DNA of 64,000 nucleotides from NCBI GenBank assembly GCA_963971425.1, contig OZ020519.1:19117397-19181396 (forward strand). The letters are read 5' to 3'. The DNA is from Bryoerythrophyllum caledonicum (taxonomy: Eukaryota > Streptophyta > Bryopsida > Pottiales > Pottiaceae). The notes beneath the pieces are model-generated. The model searched no databases. It had not been told where the DNA came from and saw nothing but the letters and a program-made list of their open reading frames with translations. The position numbers and the translations under genes are program-made. This document shows positions 1 through 11,325 of the stretch, piece by piece (position 1 is the first letter of the stretch; each line of letters begins with the position of its first letter).

Positions 1-212
1 TTGAATCTTCTAAGGTTTTCCTAGAGTCTTCTAGAAACTTCTAGAATCATCTAACACTTTCTAACGTGTCTTCTAAAGTATGTCCGTGATACTTCCACAT
101 GTTGTCAACCGTTTGCCCAATGTTGGAGCATGAGAGCTTGCAAGAGGTGTTCTAATTTCTCAAGATTCCAAACTTGACTCGTAAATATTAAAACCATAGT
201 GTTGGGTGAGTG
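1..212. repeat. Degenerate TTCTAGAA-rich repeat
   Basis: The first ~100 bases are built from imperfect repeats of a cttctagaa-like word. No coding frame is convincing here. The block abuts the decayed transposase gene and could be part of the same element, but no terminal inverted repeat was found. Confidence 0.35.
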
Positions 213-2460
213 ATGGCCAAATACTTGCACAAGGAGGTCGTGCAGAAGACCAAAGAAAACCGAAGCACCTGTGGATTCTTTGATGTCACTTGTGACGAGG
301 TGACCACTATAGACAATGTGTCATGAATATCCATACACGCTAATGTCGTCCATGATTTCCACAGTCCCTATACTACTGTTGTTGGAGAGAGTAACGGAGG
401 AAGGTAGCGTTGTGAGGTTGGCTATGAGCATTATTGATGCAATCAAAGAGAACGGTGACGTTTGGCGGGAAGACATGCAACGCCAGTGGGTGTCATTTGG
501 GGCCGATGGTGTTGCAATCTTCCAATTTTATTCACTTAACTCCATGTTACACTACAAGAAAACAGGGTGTTTAGCAACGTTTTGAAAAATTCCTAAGCAA
601 CGCCTAGGGGCTTGTTTTGTACATAAAACCACGCTGTAGCTATTGCTTGTGCGAAAAGCAAGCCCCTAGGCGTTGCATAGGAATTTTTCAAAACGTTGCT
701 AAACACCTTGTTTTCTTGTAGTGTTAGGTTCACTTCTTTGCTACTATTGCTACTGATTTGTCTCAATTTTTTAGCATGTTGTGTGTTACATTCACTTCTC
801 TGTTGTTGTTACCGTTGCTTTGTTTCAATTTTCTAACATGTTCTGTGTAGGGATCAAGAGTTGGGGCTACAAAACTCATGCAAGACAACGTGGCTCCGCA
901 CATGGAGGGCGTACATTGTTTTAGTCACAAGACTAGTCTGTCCGTGAAGACTTTGTTGCACTTACCGCTCATCTCAAAAATTGAAACTCTGCTGCAAACT
1001 CTGCATGCATATTTCTCTGCAAGTCCAAAAATGCATTTGGAGTTCACCAAGGTGTCGGAGCTCATGCACACGAAGGGTCTAAAGATTGTCCTACAGGTGA
1101 AATATTTGATATGTTTTTTCTTTCTATCTCTTATGACATGCTCTTCACTTCAAGATTCCTTATTCCATGCTTTGTATATCTTTCTGTAAGATTATAAACG
1201 TTTGCTCATGCATACGCAGGTTAAGACACCTTGGTTGAGTGGTCTTTCTCCCTTGAAAATGGGGGAGTACAAGACGTTGATGGCAAAGATGGCAGAGGAT
1301 TGGGTCGACAAGGATTCAAAGCCTGCAGCAAGGAAAGCTGCCGGGAAGAATTTTGAACTCCTCAGTGACATTTCAATTCCTGTTGCATTGTCTTGTTTCT
1401 TGCCTCTTTTAGAGACAATGCATTATCTGATTAAGGTTTTTCAATAGAAAGATATATTTGTATGTGATTACCTTGCGGCTGCGAAGGTGTGCCACGCACA
1501 ACTGTATGAGCTCTACTCTAATCCCACCACTTGTTTTTTGTCTAATTCATTTCGTGAGTTCAAAGACTTCATCGTAGGCCATCACCCTAGCATCTCGTGG
1601 GGCTGGGCGTCTTCCAACTTCAACCTGAACACTTCTGAAGTAGAGCACATCCAGTTCACATGTGGCCCGATTAAGTTTCAAGCTCTCATAGGGAACGAGC
1701 ACAGGGAACGAGCACGGGATAGCATAATTGGTGAGGAGAGAGAAGTTTGCAGAGATGGTAGCTTTTATCAAGTCGCTCTACGCAGGTAAGTTCAGTTTGT
1801 GCTGCTTTTAGGAATTTCAATAATGTTTTGCATGTTCAAGTTTTGCATGTTGATTTAAACATGGGGGCGCCATGTGTATAGAGGCCACTGACAAACTTAT
1901 CCTGGAACTGACCAATCAATTTCCAGCTTCAAATCTGATGGACTCGTTGGAGATAATGTATTCCCAATATTGACTGTAGCCAATTGTCGTCGACCTGTAC
2001 AAGAGGCACTTCATCGTCTTGAAAGAGCACCACTGCCATGAGCGATGGCGTCGAGAGGTCGTCTCAAAGAACGAGGACCGGTTGAACCACCAATGTTTGA
2101 TCTCGAAGAACACTATGAAGTCCGTTGTTGCTGAAGTGATGCAGAAGCCCATACTCGTCAATCCATTGACCAAGATCTGGAAGAATATTAGCATCCGGAT
2201 GGTTGTGTGGGGCACTCTTCCAAGTATTTGAAGCTTGCGGAGATCGCCCCAGTGCAAGTCCTTGGCTCAGTTGAAGATGAACGGACCTTCTCCATCGTGG
2301 CATTCTCTAAAAGGAAGCTCTACAATTGTCTATAGGAGCACCTAGAATGCACCGTTGGAGTGTACTCCCAGAATTACTACACGAATCATGACTTCTTGTT
2401 TGACAGGGCATACAATGCATGGAGAAAGGATAAAAAACGTCAAACGGAGAGTTAAAGGAG
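213..2460 (+). pseudogene. Decayed hAT-like (DUF4371-type) transposase
   Basis: Pieces of one transposase run in order on the plus strand. From 213 they read MAKYLHKEVVQ, then FFDVTCDEVTT, a motif typical of plant DUF4371/hAT-like transposases. GADGVAIFQ ends near 520. Further blocks lie at 851-1095, 1220-1447 and 1448-1784. The C-terminal hAT dimerisation signature, SVEDERTFS followed by FSKRKL, is at about 2260-2330. The gene is broken: a TGA at 324 replaces a tryptophan-like position, the frame shifts near 358, a TAG at 1445 interrupts an otherwise continuous frame, and a stop lies after the second-last block. Blocks at 1096-1219 and about 740-850 look like introns (GT...AG). A CACTA-type MITE is inserted at 550-723. 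No terminal repeats were located. Recognition rests on family motifs from memory. Confidence 0.75.
550..723. mobile_element. CACTA-type foldback MITE
   Basis: A 174-bp perfect-looking foldback begins CACTACAAGAAAACA and ends with its reverse complement. The two arms are about 65 nt with only two mismatches, around a ~44-nt loop. It is flanked on both sides by TTA (547-549 and 724-726), the 3-bp target duplication expected of CACTA (En/Spm) transposition. The terminal CACTACAAGAAA is the usual plant CACTA end. It has no coding capacity, so it would depend on a transposase elsewhere. It sits inside the decayed hAT-like gene, so it inserted after that gene arrived. Confidence 0.85.
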
Positions 2461-3964
2461 CGTACAATTTCTCCATGATGAGGAGGCCAAATTAGCCGAG
2501 CTCACAATTTGGCATCTTATAGAATCTCTCGGTTGTTGCCTGCATGTGTCTTTGTTTGGTCTGTAGTATTTATTGTTGTTGTAATATATACTTCTACTTT
2601 TGCATGTTTTGATCTTCTTCAAGTTTTGCATGTCTTACAGTGAAGTAATGATTGTAGTCTGTAGGTGTTCATTCTAGGTTCCATATTCTAGGTCGCCAAA
2701 TCTGTGAACAATGACATCTAAACCATGTGAGAAAAACAAAAAGTTTGTTTTATGTTTCCAAAATTGTTAGCTTGTTAGAGATTGCAATTGTATTTTGATA
2801 TCAAAATTCAGCTGAAAGGTAGTTGTTATGAATGAGATCCATGAAATAATTAATGTTGATCTGATTCATTGCTCAGATTGGAAGGTTTTTTTTAATGAGT
2901 AGACCTCAATTTTCTTACTTTGTAAATATGGTCTTAATGGACGAGCCTCTCTTTTCAGCTCCCCCAAGTTTACAAGTGCATGCGGTACTCTCACCATCCC
3001 CATTTTGGTCCTGCTCATGTCACTACAATTGGGAAGGTGAGTCTTTTTTTATTGATCTTCACTGCCTCTTACCTTCAATGCCTCTTACTGCAATGTTGCT
3101 TTGTTTCATATTTGCTCTCTTTCTACATTACTCTATATTAGCACTGTTGCCCTGCTTTGACTTCTATGTGGTGTCTACTCAATGCAATATGCTGACAATT
3201 GTTCTTCTAATTTCTATGTGCAGTGATCATGTCGAGTCTTGAATCGTCTCGATGGATGGATCTCGTCTCAACGTGATAGAGGCAGCCTATTGAAAAGGCA
3301 CAATTTTTTTCCACGTTTTAATGTCTGTCTACATAAGTTTTGATGTCTTTCGTGATGAACTCGTTGAATCTTCAATGATTCAGACTCATAGGTGCCATAT
3401 TGAGAAAAAAGTTTAGCACAAGTGCAATTTTGAAAATAGTTTAAAGGATCCTGTTGCCAAGATGACATAAACTTCGAGCAAACTCTATACCATCTAGGGC
3501 GACCACTACAAAGAGGCCAGGTGCCAAATAGCTGTAATGCAACATACTATTATTGCCCAATAAAAAAAGGAAGAAGGAACTTTTTGCCACATGCCCTGCC
3601 GCTCATAGTAGATTAGAGCCACACATTTGACACTTCAAAAAATATAGAAAAAAGGCTGCAACCAACACCTCAATCCACGCCAACAGAGGTCATAAGTTAG
3701 GGAAAGTTATAACTTAGTAGGTTATAACTTGACATCTTATAGATGTGTGTAGTCCAATATGTGAATACAACCAACTCCCTTTACAAAAGCATTTACTACA
3801 CCAACCATTTCATTATAACAATCGCTAAGATCCATAACAAATATTTGCTCCCTATAATAGCAAAATGTTTACAACAACATCCATCAAACCAAAAATCACC
3901 CCACAGAACATCCATTGCATGTAACAACCACAATCAACTCTAGACTACACAAAAGAGACCCGGC
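2461..3964. other. Intergenic, no gene seen
   Basis: AT-rich DNA with scattered short open frames. One exon-like piece near 2955-3035, followed by GTGAGT, is open but matches nothing I recognise. No RNA gene or repeat structure was seen. Confidence 0.4.
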
Positions 3965-4050
3965 CACGTCAACATGTTCAAGTCCACGTCAACATGTTCA
4001 AGTCCACGTCAACATGTTCAAGTCCACGTCAGCGTGTTCAAGTCCACGTC
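3965..4050. repeat. 20-bp tandem repeat, 4.3 copies
   Basis: The unit CACGTCAACATGTTCAAGTC repeats four times head to tail; the fourth copy has two changes and a partial fifth follows. It contains both CACGTC and a CATG palindrome. It lies ~360 bp upstream of the DUF92 gene ATG, so it may sit in that gene's promoter. Confidence 0.9.
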
Positions 4051-4287
4051 ATCCGCAGGAAACGCCATGTCAGCAACCTCGACGTTGCGCCGACTTGACT
4101 TTGCTTCGAGAAGGAGCTCGTTGTTGCGATTTCGCTTCACGATGCACAGATTCCTCGACGACGATGGAGTGACAATCGACCAGTCGACCGCCGAAGATGG
4201 TTCCATGTGAGGCAAACAAATCCCGCACAAGACGACGACAAACCTGCAGATCCAGAAAACCCACCTCTTGACAGAAAAAAACAACCT

Positions 4288-4405
4288 CGTGTTTTGCAGA
4301 AAAAAACCTCGTGAGAGAGCGATCTTCGTGTTTCGTAGAAACAAACCTTGTGAGAGCGATCCTCGTGTTTTGTAGAAAGGACAGCTTGTGAGGGAGCGAT
4401 CCTCG
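4288..4405. repeat. Imperfect ~37-bp tandem repeat in 5' leader
   Basis: Three to four diverged copies of a unit containing GTGAGAGCGATCCTCGTG and a following TTTTGTAGAAA stretch end two bases before the DUF92 gene ATG. The 5' leader thus appears to have grown by local duplication. Confidence 0.6.
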
Positions 4406-4407
4406 CG

Positions 4408-6143
4408 ATGGATGCGTCTGAGGGATTGGCGGGGATCGTGGAGGGAGTGCGGAGGGCGTTCGCAGCGCCGGCGAGCTGGGAGTCGACGGTAATTGCAACC
4501 ACCACCATCTTCGTGATCGCGGCGCCCGTGCTGTTCGTGGGGCTGTCGGCGCCCGGCGTGCTGAGCGCGTTCGTGCTGGGGCTCTTCACGTTCCGGGCGT
4601 TTGGTGGCCAGGGCACCATCGTCGTCTTCCTCTACTTCCTCATTGTAAGCAATCGATCGGGGTTCCCGATTGTGGTTTAGGTGAAGGTTTTCCATATATT
4701 CCTGCACTTATTGTAAGTGATCAGAGATTTTAGAAACCCTAATTGTGTTTTATCCAGGGCACCATCATCATTACAGACCTCTACTTCCAACGCGTCCTTT
4801 CCTTGTTTTTTGTGGGATTTAAGAAAACCTAATCGAGGTTTTGTTTGTTTTTTTAACTAGGGAACCGCAGCGACGAAGGTGAAGTACAAGGTGAAGAAGG
4901 CGGAGGGCACGGCGGAGCGGCGGGGCGGGAGGAGGGGCCCGGGGAGCGTGTGGGGCTCCGGGACGGCAGGCACCTTGTGCGCCATTGCAGCCATCTACGG
5001 CGTCGGTGACGCCTCCTTGTGGCGATTAGGGTTCCTGGCCAGCTTCTGCACCAAGCTCAGCGACACCATGGCTAGCGAGATCGGCAAAGCCTTCGGAAAA
5101 ACCACGTCAGTCGCTCTTTTCTCACCTTCTATTGACCTCTTTCCTCATTGAAATCACCTCTAAATCAATGTAAGATTCATGCTACAACATGACCTCGCGC
5201 GTTCCTCATTCTCAAAGGCGTTAAAACTTATCCTAACGTGAGTTCTAACCTCTTCTAGATCTGATAGTTGTGAAATTGTAGTCTTATAAACCTGAAAGAG
5301 GGGTCACTGATTGAATCTTTGGGTGACTTTCGAAACAACTTGATAGTTAGGGATGTGAATGTTAGCAAAACATAGAAATAGCAGAATCCTAAACTACTCC
5401 ACGTTGTTAGGAGAATGTTTTTTTTTCTTCCTCATTGGTGTGTAACTCATCGACTTCCTCGAAGGAAGCTTTTTAGGGATCTGTTTGAGGTTTAATCACA
5501 CTTTGGGCACTTGAGGTGAAGAGTTGCTTGGTTTTGGCAGATACTTGGTCACCACAATGACAGTGGTGCCTCGCGGCACAGACGGAGCAGTGAGCGTGGC
5601 GGGCACCGTGGCAGGCGTTGTGGCGTCCATTTTCCTGGCTTTCGTTGGTTACGTCATCACCATGGCATGACCTCTCCTCAAACCCTAAACATGCCTGTTT
5701 TTTTGTTAAGAAAACTCGGGGTTTGGATTAAATGCGGTTCTAGCGATCTATTGCGTCCCTGATTTGGAGCTTTTGTTATGTAGAAAATGCCAAACCCATG
5801 CTTGTGTACATTTAGGGGTTGACCTGTGCTCTACCTCATATGTGTGCAGACTGATATGTCAGGGGCTGTGATATGTGTGGTGGCTGCTCAAGTAGCTAAC
5901 CTGTGCGAGAGTTTTATCGGAGCTGCACTTCAAGATCAAAAAGGCTCCGAATGGGTATGTCTTCTCTCATCTTTCATGTATTCATAGAAGTACTGTTTGG
6001 CACCTTCAGATTCCTCCTCTTTCTTACTTTTTGTATTGATATGTTTTTGTTTGGCGGTGCAGATAACGAATGATATCTCCAACATTTTTAACATCATGAT
6101 TGGTGCGGGTTTGGCCATTCTCGCAAGAATGGTGACTGGATAA
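4408..6143 (+). CDS. DUF92/TMEM19 family membrane protein (VTE6-like)
   Basis: Five exons: 4408-4644, 4861-5105, 5541-5664, 5850-5954 and 6063-6143, giving 263 aa. Family signatures are GTAATKVK at the start of exon 2, RRGPGSVWGS, then SFCTKLSDTMASEIGKAFGK, VVPRGTDGAVSV, AAQVANLCESFIGA and a hydrophobic C-terminus. Several membrane segments are evident (e.g. residues ~27-50 and 55-79). The plant member VTE6 phosphorylates phytyl-phosphate in tocopherol and phylloquinone synthesis in plastids; assigning that reaction here is by family only. The ATG is the first in its frame after an upstream TGA. The protein lacks the long transit peptide of seed-plant VTE6, so either an upstream exon is missed or it is targeted differently. 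Intron 3 appears to use a GC donor (5665); a GT donor at 5653 would also keep frame but drop four residues. Confidence 0.85.
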
Positions 6144-7011
6144 ACTCCGAATCAGAACTCACAATGTCTCAAACAGATTACACGCTCTTACACCTCTTTT
6201 TATCTCAGTGAGAGTACATTTTTTCTATTTAGGGTGCTGAGTATTACAGTATAAACTTCTGACTTGTAGCTCATAAAAATTGTAAGATCATCTGTACAAC
6301 AAAGACGGCGATTGTGTAAGAAAGCAGGACATCCATGCTTGAAAGTATGACACAGAATGCTTGGGTGCTGAGTTTGGATTTTATGACACTTTGCGCTTCC
6401 AATGTTTAGCTGCCACAAGGTTCATTTTAAGCAGGCGATGTAGAGTCCAAACATTCTTCCATATGATAAACGATAAGGTTTTTATGATTACATTGTGGAT
6501 TCAACCTCTTCGCTTGCATTTGATTCTGTACCAATTTTCGGGTTAACTCCATGATCCATAGAAGAGTTTGGCGGTCTTTCAACTTGAATCTTTCATTAGA
6601 AGAGCAAAGTAGTTTAGCCGGTGGAAGTTTGCACGAGATACCATGAATAATGACCGCCTTTTCTCTCCTTGGAGCTGATTTTGAAGCTGAGAAATGAAAA
6701 AAGGGTTCCCCATTCAACCCTTTACGAATTGACTCTCTGTTGCAGAAATTCTGACGCGTTGAGGTTGACGTGGCTTTAGAGTGTAGGGTTTAGGGCTTAA
6801 GCAGATTTTTCAAGAGAAGGAGAGTGATGTGAATTTCATTGGCGAAGATGCAATGCGGGGCCTCCAATTCTTGCATTCCAGGAATGCACGGCGCCGAAGT
6901 ACTTCATTCTCCTGCACCATCTGCAGAAAACATAACTGATTCTCCAAACCCATTCTTCGTCTCTAGGGAATTTGGGAATGGGCTGCTGATTGATTGTTGT
7001 TGAATGTCCAG
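6144..7011. other. Intergenic region / RCC1 gene 5' region
   Basis: Up to ~6780 no coding signal is seen. At 6783-6793 there is a telo-box-like AGGGTTTAGGG. An open frame from ATG 6848 runs to a TGA before 7000 and could hold the first coding exon of the RCC1 gene, but none of its GT donors joins in frame to the next exon. Confidence 0.4.
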
Positions 7012-9131
7012 GTGGTGCACTACTCGATGGGTTTGCGCGAGGATTGGCGAGCACGGTTGCGCGGGAGGCGAGGGTGGTGAGCTTCGGCGACGGCAGCCAT
7101 GGCGCGCTGGGCCACACGGACTGCTTCGGCGGCGACGCGTACGAGCCCGAGGAGGTGCCGGGGCTGCCCGACGACGTGGTGCGCGTGGGCGCCGGCCACT
7201 ACCATTCCCTCGCCGTGTCGCGATCCGGCGAGCTCTGGGCGTGGGGCCGCAACGCCGAAGCCCAGCTCGGTGCACGAGACCACGCCAACTCCAGGTACTT
7301 CTTTGCATAGGAATATGATTTTTATTGCATCTTTGCATAAAATTTTCTTATTTTCTTGCATCTTTGTATAAAATTTCAAGTATTGGAAATACAAACTGCA
7401 ATCATGGAAACACGCCTACACGCCTAAGATTTGCAAAGGTTTAGGGTTTTTCGGGGTTAATTATTTAACGCCGAGTTATGTCAAGAGCGGTGTTGCAAAG
7501 GCTTATTTTGGGCCTCTCCGGTGTTAAAGGCATCGTTGACGCTTACAGAGAGAAATGGCATGTGCCGCAAAGAGTGCGAGGATTGGAGAGCGTGGAAGTG
7601 GTAGCCGCTACAGGCTCCGGAGTTGCTTCCATGGCAATTGGAAGTGATGGTTCCTTGTGGGCATGGGGGAAGTCCAAACGAGGCCAGCTTGGGTTGGGCG
7701 CCAATGTAGACTATGCTCACACTCCACAGCAAGTGGAGGCTCTCAAAGGGCAACATGTGGTGCAGGTAAAGTTGAGGAATACCTACAAGACCTATAAGAG
7801 TTGTCACCTTACAACTTGGAACACCACAAAAGTATTGGGCACTGTCAAGATAGGATTAGCCACTAGTATTCGTGGTGACATGCTGAGGTTATAGATTTGG
7901 GAGATACCTGTTATGATTCGTAACCAATAACTTATTCCTCCATCGAAATATTCTCTTACTTGCATTCCACTGTTGGCCTTTGTTTGTTGAGTTCACTAGG
8001 TAGCGTTGGGATGGGGCCACATGCTTGCGCTCACAACCCAAGGTCACGTCTACAGTTGCGGCTATGCAGCCAACGGCCGCCTCGGATTCCAACCCACCTC
8101 CTCCTCCTCCAAACCTCAACTCCATGTTGGCTCTTCAACCGTCAGTGGTGAAGAAGATGCCATGGAAGATGCGGCACTACGGCAAGTGCTGGAAGATATG
8201 GAGAAAGAGAAGTGCCCCGTTCTAGCGTGGACGCCAGTTCGTGTGGACGCACTTGTTGGTGTGACACAAATCAGTTGCGGGATGGACCACTCCTTGACAC
8301 TCAACGGTAACATCGCCCTTTCTATGAAGTCCCTTCTTCTCTCGTCTGGTGCACAATTCCATACAATGGTGAAACCATTTTAAGGTAGAAGACACTATTT
8401 CCATTAGTATAAGCCATAGACCACACTTGCAAGAATTCCCCAAAAAAATGAAATTATCCAAAGATAGAACTATGAGTAAGAAGCTTCCGGTTATTTCATG
8501 TGACTCATTATGATTTTGAAGTAAATCCTGTTTATTAACGAGTATTAACAATCACCAAACGTTCCATTTTATAATGTAACTGGATTAGGAACTTAAGGAA
8601 TTAGGTTTTAGAAGTCACTGACAGGAAGAGTATTCACCTGCAGAGCGAGGCGAGCTGTGGAGCTTCGGTGACAACAGTCTCGGCCAGCTCGGCAGGCCCG
8701 TGGCAATTGCCACCACCGGCACCTGGACAGAGACGAATTCAGTGGAGCGCGTGCAAGGTCCACTCGCCAGCGAAGCCGTCGTCCATCTCGGTGCAGGTCT
8801 GGGCCACTCCCTGGCTGTCAGCTCCCGGGATTCCGTGTACTCGTGGGGCTGGAACGCCGGCCACCAGCTGGGTCGACACGACGGTAGCAGCAGCAGCAGC
8901 GCTCTGCCGGGATCTGTTACAGGGATGGAGGGTGTGGTGAAGGTGGGCGGGGGAAGGGCGCACTCCGTGGCGTTGACGGCCGAGGGAGCGCTCTGGGTTT
9001 GGGGGAGTGGGAAAAACGGCAGGTTGGGGCTGGGGAGCCCCGCGGATGAGCCCTCTCCGGAGCTGCTCGAAGCTGACAGGGTGGCGGATGTTGCTTGCGG
9101 CTTTGATCATACTCTTGCTCTAGTCCCGTAG
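7012..9131 (+). CDS. RCC1-repeat beta-propeller protein (5' end unresolved)
   Basis: Four exons are clear: 7012-7294, 7549-7765, 8000-8306 and 8644-9131, joining in frame to about 430 aa. Seven RCC1 motifs are visible: VSFGDGSHGALGH, LWAWGRNAEAQLG, LWAWGKSKRGQLGLG, VYSCGYAANGRLGF, LWSFGDNSLGQLG, VYSWGWNAGHQLG and LWVWGSGKNGRLGLG. Seven blades fit a complete RCC1-type propeller. Between blades four and five lies an acidic linker containing EEDAMEDAALRQ. The fold serves as GEF, chromatin or UV-receptor platform in different proteins; which applies here cannot be told, and this subgroup of plant RCC1 proteins is poorly characterised. The first exon is missing: the open frame hits TGA at 6987 and has no ATG, and the likely acceptor is CCAG at 7008-7011. 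An N-terminal targeting exon upstream is expected. Confidence 0.85.
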
Positions 9132-9245
9132 CGCTGCTGCCTCGAAGCATCAACTGATCATACTCTCATCCTCATCCCCCCTGGCCTTTTTATAAACTGC
9201 GATCCTCGGCCGGATCAAAAGGGAGCGCTCTGGGTTTGGGGGATG
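8986..9245 (+). repeat. Partial duplication of RCC1 gene 3' end
   Basis: A 23-nt stretch encoding the EGALWVWG motif (about 8986-9008) recurs at about 9223-9245, downstream of the stop codon, and GATCATACTCT recurs at 9106 and 9157. This looks like a small local duplication of the last coding exon into the 3' flank. Confidence 0.55.
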
Positions 9246-10142
9246 AGGAAAGATGAGTATAATCAATCAAAAGTCTAGTGCCGCATTGTATTTTACACGC
9301 TGAAACTCCCAGAGGGTAGAATTTGGATCTTAGAACAGTGTCCAGATGATCAGAAGCGCATCACGATAAAGCAAACACGACTTTCGAGTATTTTCGAAGT
9401 AAACTTTCAAAGAATTTCAAAGAAGTTTCATAAGGAGAGAGAAACACCTAAATATGTGCGCCTCTCCAGCCGTACGAGCTCACTTATCACGTCAGGCATA
9501 CCTGAATAGGTATAATACAGTATGACCAATTCCATCACTCTACACAGCCAAGGGGCCTCCGTCATTCTTCTCCTATACATCACAGGCAGATGCCTAGTAT
9601 TTTGTTAACCACTGGCACCACCACCAAAAAACATTATCGTCATCATCAAATCCGAATTCTCGATTACAGTTGGCGAGTTCAAGCACTGGCGTGCTCAATC
9701 CCAGTACGTTCGTGCGAGCGAGCTTGAAAGCTGTCACACATCAACCGCCACATTGTTGAAGCAGAAGGCTACGTCCTGACAAACTTTTCATCAACAGAAT
9801 GAGAATCAAATTCCCCCCAGCAAGGCTAAAGCAAGATTGAAGTTATCTGCAGCAAATCCCCCAAGCACCAACTCCAGCCCTACATGATGGCTCCCAGCCT
9901 GGTCTAGTTGCAAAAATGAATACCAATTGAAGAGGTCGATCAACATGGTAACAAGGCCCTGCCATAACGCTGCTGATGCAACAGACACGTTCCTTCAGCT
10001 AAGGGTGTCGATGAGATGCAAATCTTTGGCTTCCACACAATCTACTCTTCTGAACTACATCATCACCTGTCACTGCAGTAATCACCATCACGCAGATGAG
10101 ACGCGAAATCTGACGACTATGCGGACAACAAACCCAGGAAAT
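9132..10142. other. Convergent intergenic region
   Basis: Space between the RCC1 gene (+) and the CBL gene (-), which point at each other. It should hold both 3' UTRs. No additional gene or RNA was recognised. Confidence 0.4.
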
Positions 10143-10841
10143 TCAGGTCTCTTCAACCAAAGAATGAAAGATAAAGCTCGGGAAAGTGGTGGTGATGTCC
10201 TTGAGGTAGGGCAAGGTCATATTCTTGAGCAGAGAAGGATGTTGCAGCACCAGCGTCCGCCACTCTTCCTTGTCAATCCTGCCATCGTTTTTCGTGTCTG
10301 CCTCTAGGAACGTTTTATCGATGATCTCCTCAATGACATCGTCGGAAAGATTAAGCCCGGACTCCGCCAGCGTCGCGACCACCATGCGCTTCACCTCCGA
10401 GCGCTCGATGTACCCGCGCTGCTGCAGGTCGTACAAGCTGAAGGCGAAGTCGATCTTGTCCTCGACATTAGCGTTCGGGTGGAACACGGAGAGCGCCTGC
10501 GCGAACTCGGGAAACTGCAGGAAGCCCTTGCGCTTCTCATCGAAGAGGTTGAAGACGCGGTCCGCGAACAGGCTCTCCTTCTTGTTCTGCTTGAAAAGCG
10601 CCAGCTGAAACTCCTCCTTGTTAACCACCCCGTCGTACACGCCGACGCTCGATATCTTCTTGAAAAGCTCGTACAGCGCCTCCACCTCGCTCACGCTGAA
10701 CGCCGTGGTGCGCGAGATCGCCGCCGGATCCTCCAGATGGTCGTCGTACGGGTGGCCCGCGCTCTTGCCACCGATGCACCCCATGAAACACCGCAACGCA
10801 AGCTCACCGCCTAACCTAAACAGATCCAGTAAACTCTGCAT
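10143..10841 (-). CDS. Calcineurin B-like (CBL) calcium sensor, intronless
   Basis: A single 232-codon frame with no introns. It carries the four EF-hand layout of plant CBL proteins: the first hand with its 14-residue loop ([14 protein letters not shown]), [39 protein letters not shown], then [15 protein letters not shown] and the C-terminal FPSF motif that CIPK kinases phosphorylate. CBLs bind Ca2+ and recruit CIPK kinases to membranes. The long N-terminus resembles the tonoplast CBL2/3 group, and Cys18 lines up with an S-acylated cysteine there. An internal Met20-Gly21-Cys22 would create a myristoylation/palmitoylation start if used. I chose the upstream ATG because the preceding residues match the CBL2/3 pattern. 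Seed-plant CBL genes usually have several introns, so the single exon is notable. Confidence 0.93.
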   Translation of the reverse strand: MQSLLDLFRLGGELALRCFMGCIGGKSAGHPYDDHLEDPAAISRTTAFSVSEVEALYELFKKISSVGVYDGVVNKEEFQLALFKQNKKESLFADRVFNLFDEKRKGFLQFPEFAQALSVFHPNANVEDKIDFAFSLYDLQQRGYIERSEVKRMVVATLAESGLNLSDDVIEEIIDKTFLEADTKNDGRIDKEEWRTLVLQHPSLLKNMTLPYLKDITTTFPSFIFHSLVEET

Positions 10842-10924
10842 GTCCTCTCCTCTACCACCACCTCGTCCCCGATCGCATTCCCATCGATCAAAACTCCTCC
10901 GCCGATCTCCTCCTCCTCACCTTC

Positions 10925-11325
10925 TCAGACGCATCCCTCATGCACCCGTCGGAAACATCGCCAAAACCTGCGCGCCAAACCCTAGCTCAGAATACAAACC
11001 TCACAAACCAGCGAATCTCTCAATCTCTCGAAACTCCTCCCCATCCTCTCACCTACAAAAACTAGCCGCATCCCTCACGCATCAGTCGCAGCCATAGCCA
11101 AACCTGCGCGAAAACCTGCGCGCAGAACACTACAGGGAGCGTGTCCAAGCTCCGAAACTCTCGAAGCGTGCTCGAGCTCTCAATGCTTCTCTTCTTCCTC
11201 ACCTTCCCACACCAGCCGTTACAAAATTAAGCCGCATCCCTCACGCAGGCGCCGGAGCCATCGCCAAACCTCCGACGGAGCTCTCGCGCATCAAACCCTA
11301 GCTCAGAATACAAACGTGATAAAAG
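10925..11325. repeat. Threefold degenerate repeat upstream of CBL
   Basis: Three diverged copies start near 10930, 11071 and 11233, each with GCATCCCTCACGCA-like sequence followed by CATCGCCAAACCT. Copies one and three both end in AAACCCTAGCTCAGAATAC. Spacing is ~140-160 bp. They lie in the 5' flank/UTR of the CBL gene and suggest tandem duplication of its leader. Confidence 0.65.

Noticed and set aside
4018..4707. 229-codon minus ORF overlapping the DUF92 gene
   Set aside because: Runs through tandem repeats and the antisense of exon 1; composition is repetitive Arg/His/Glu.
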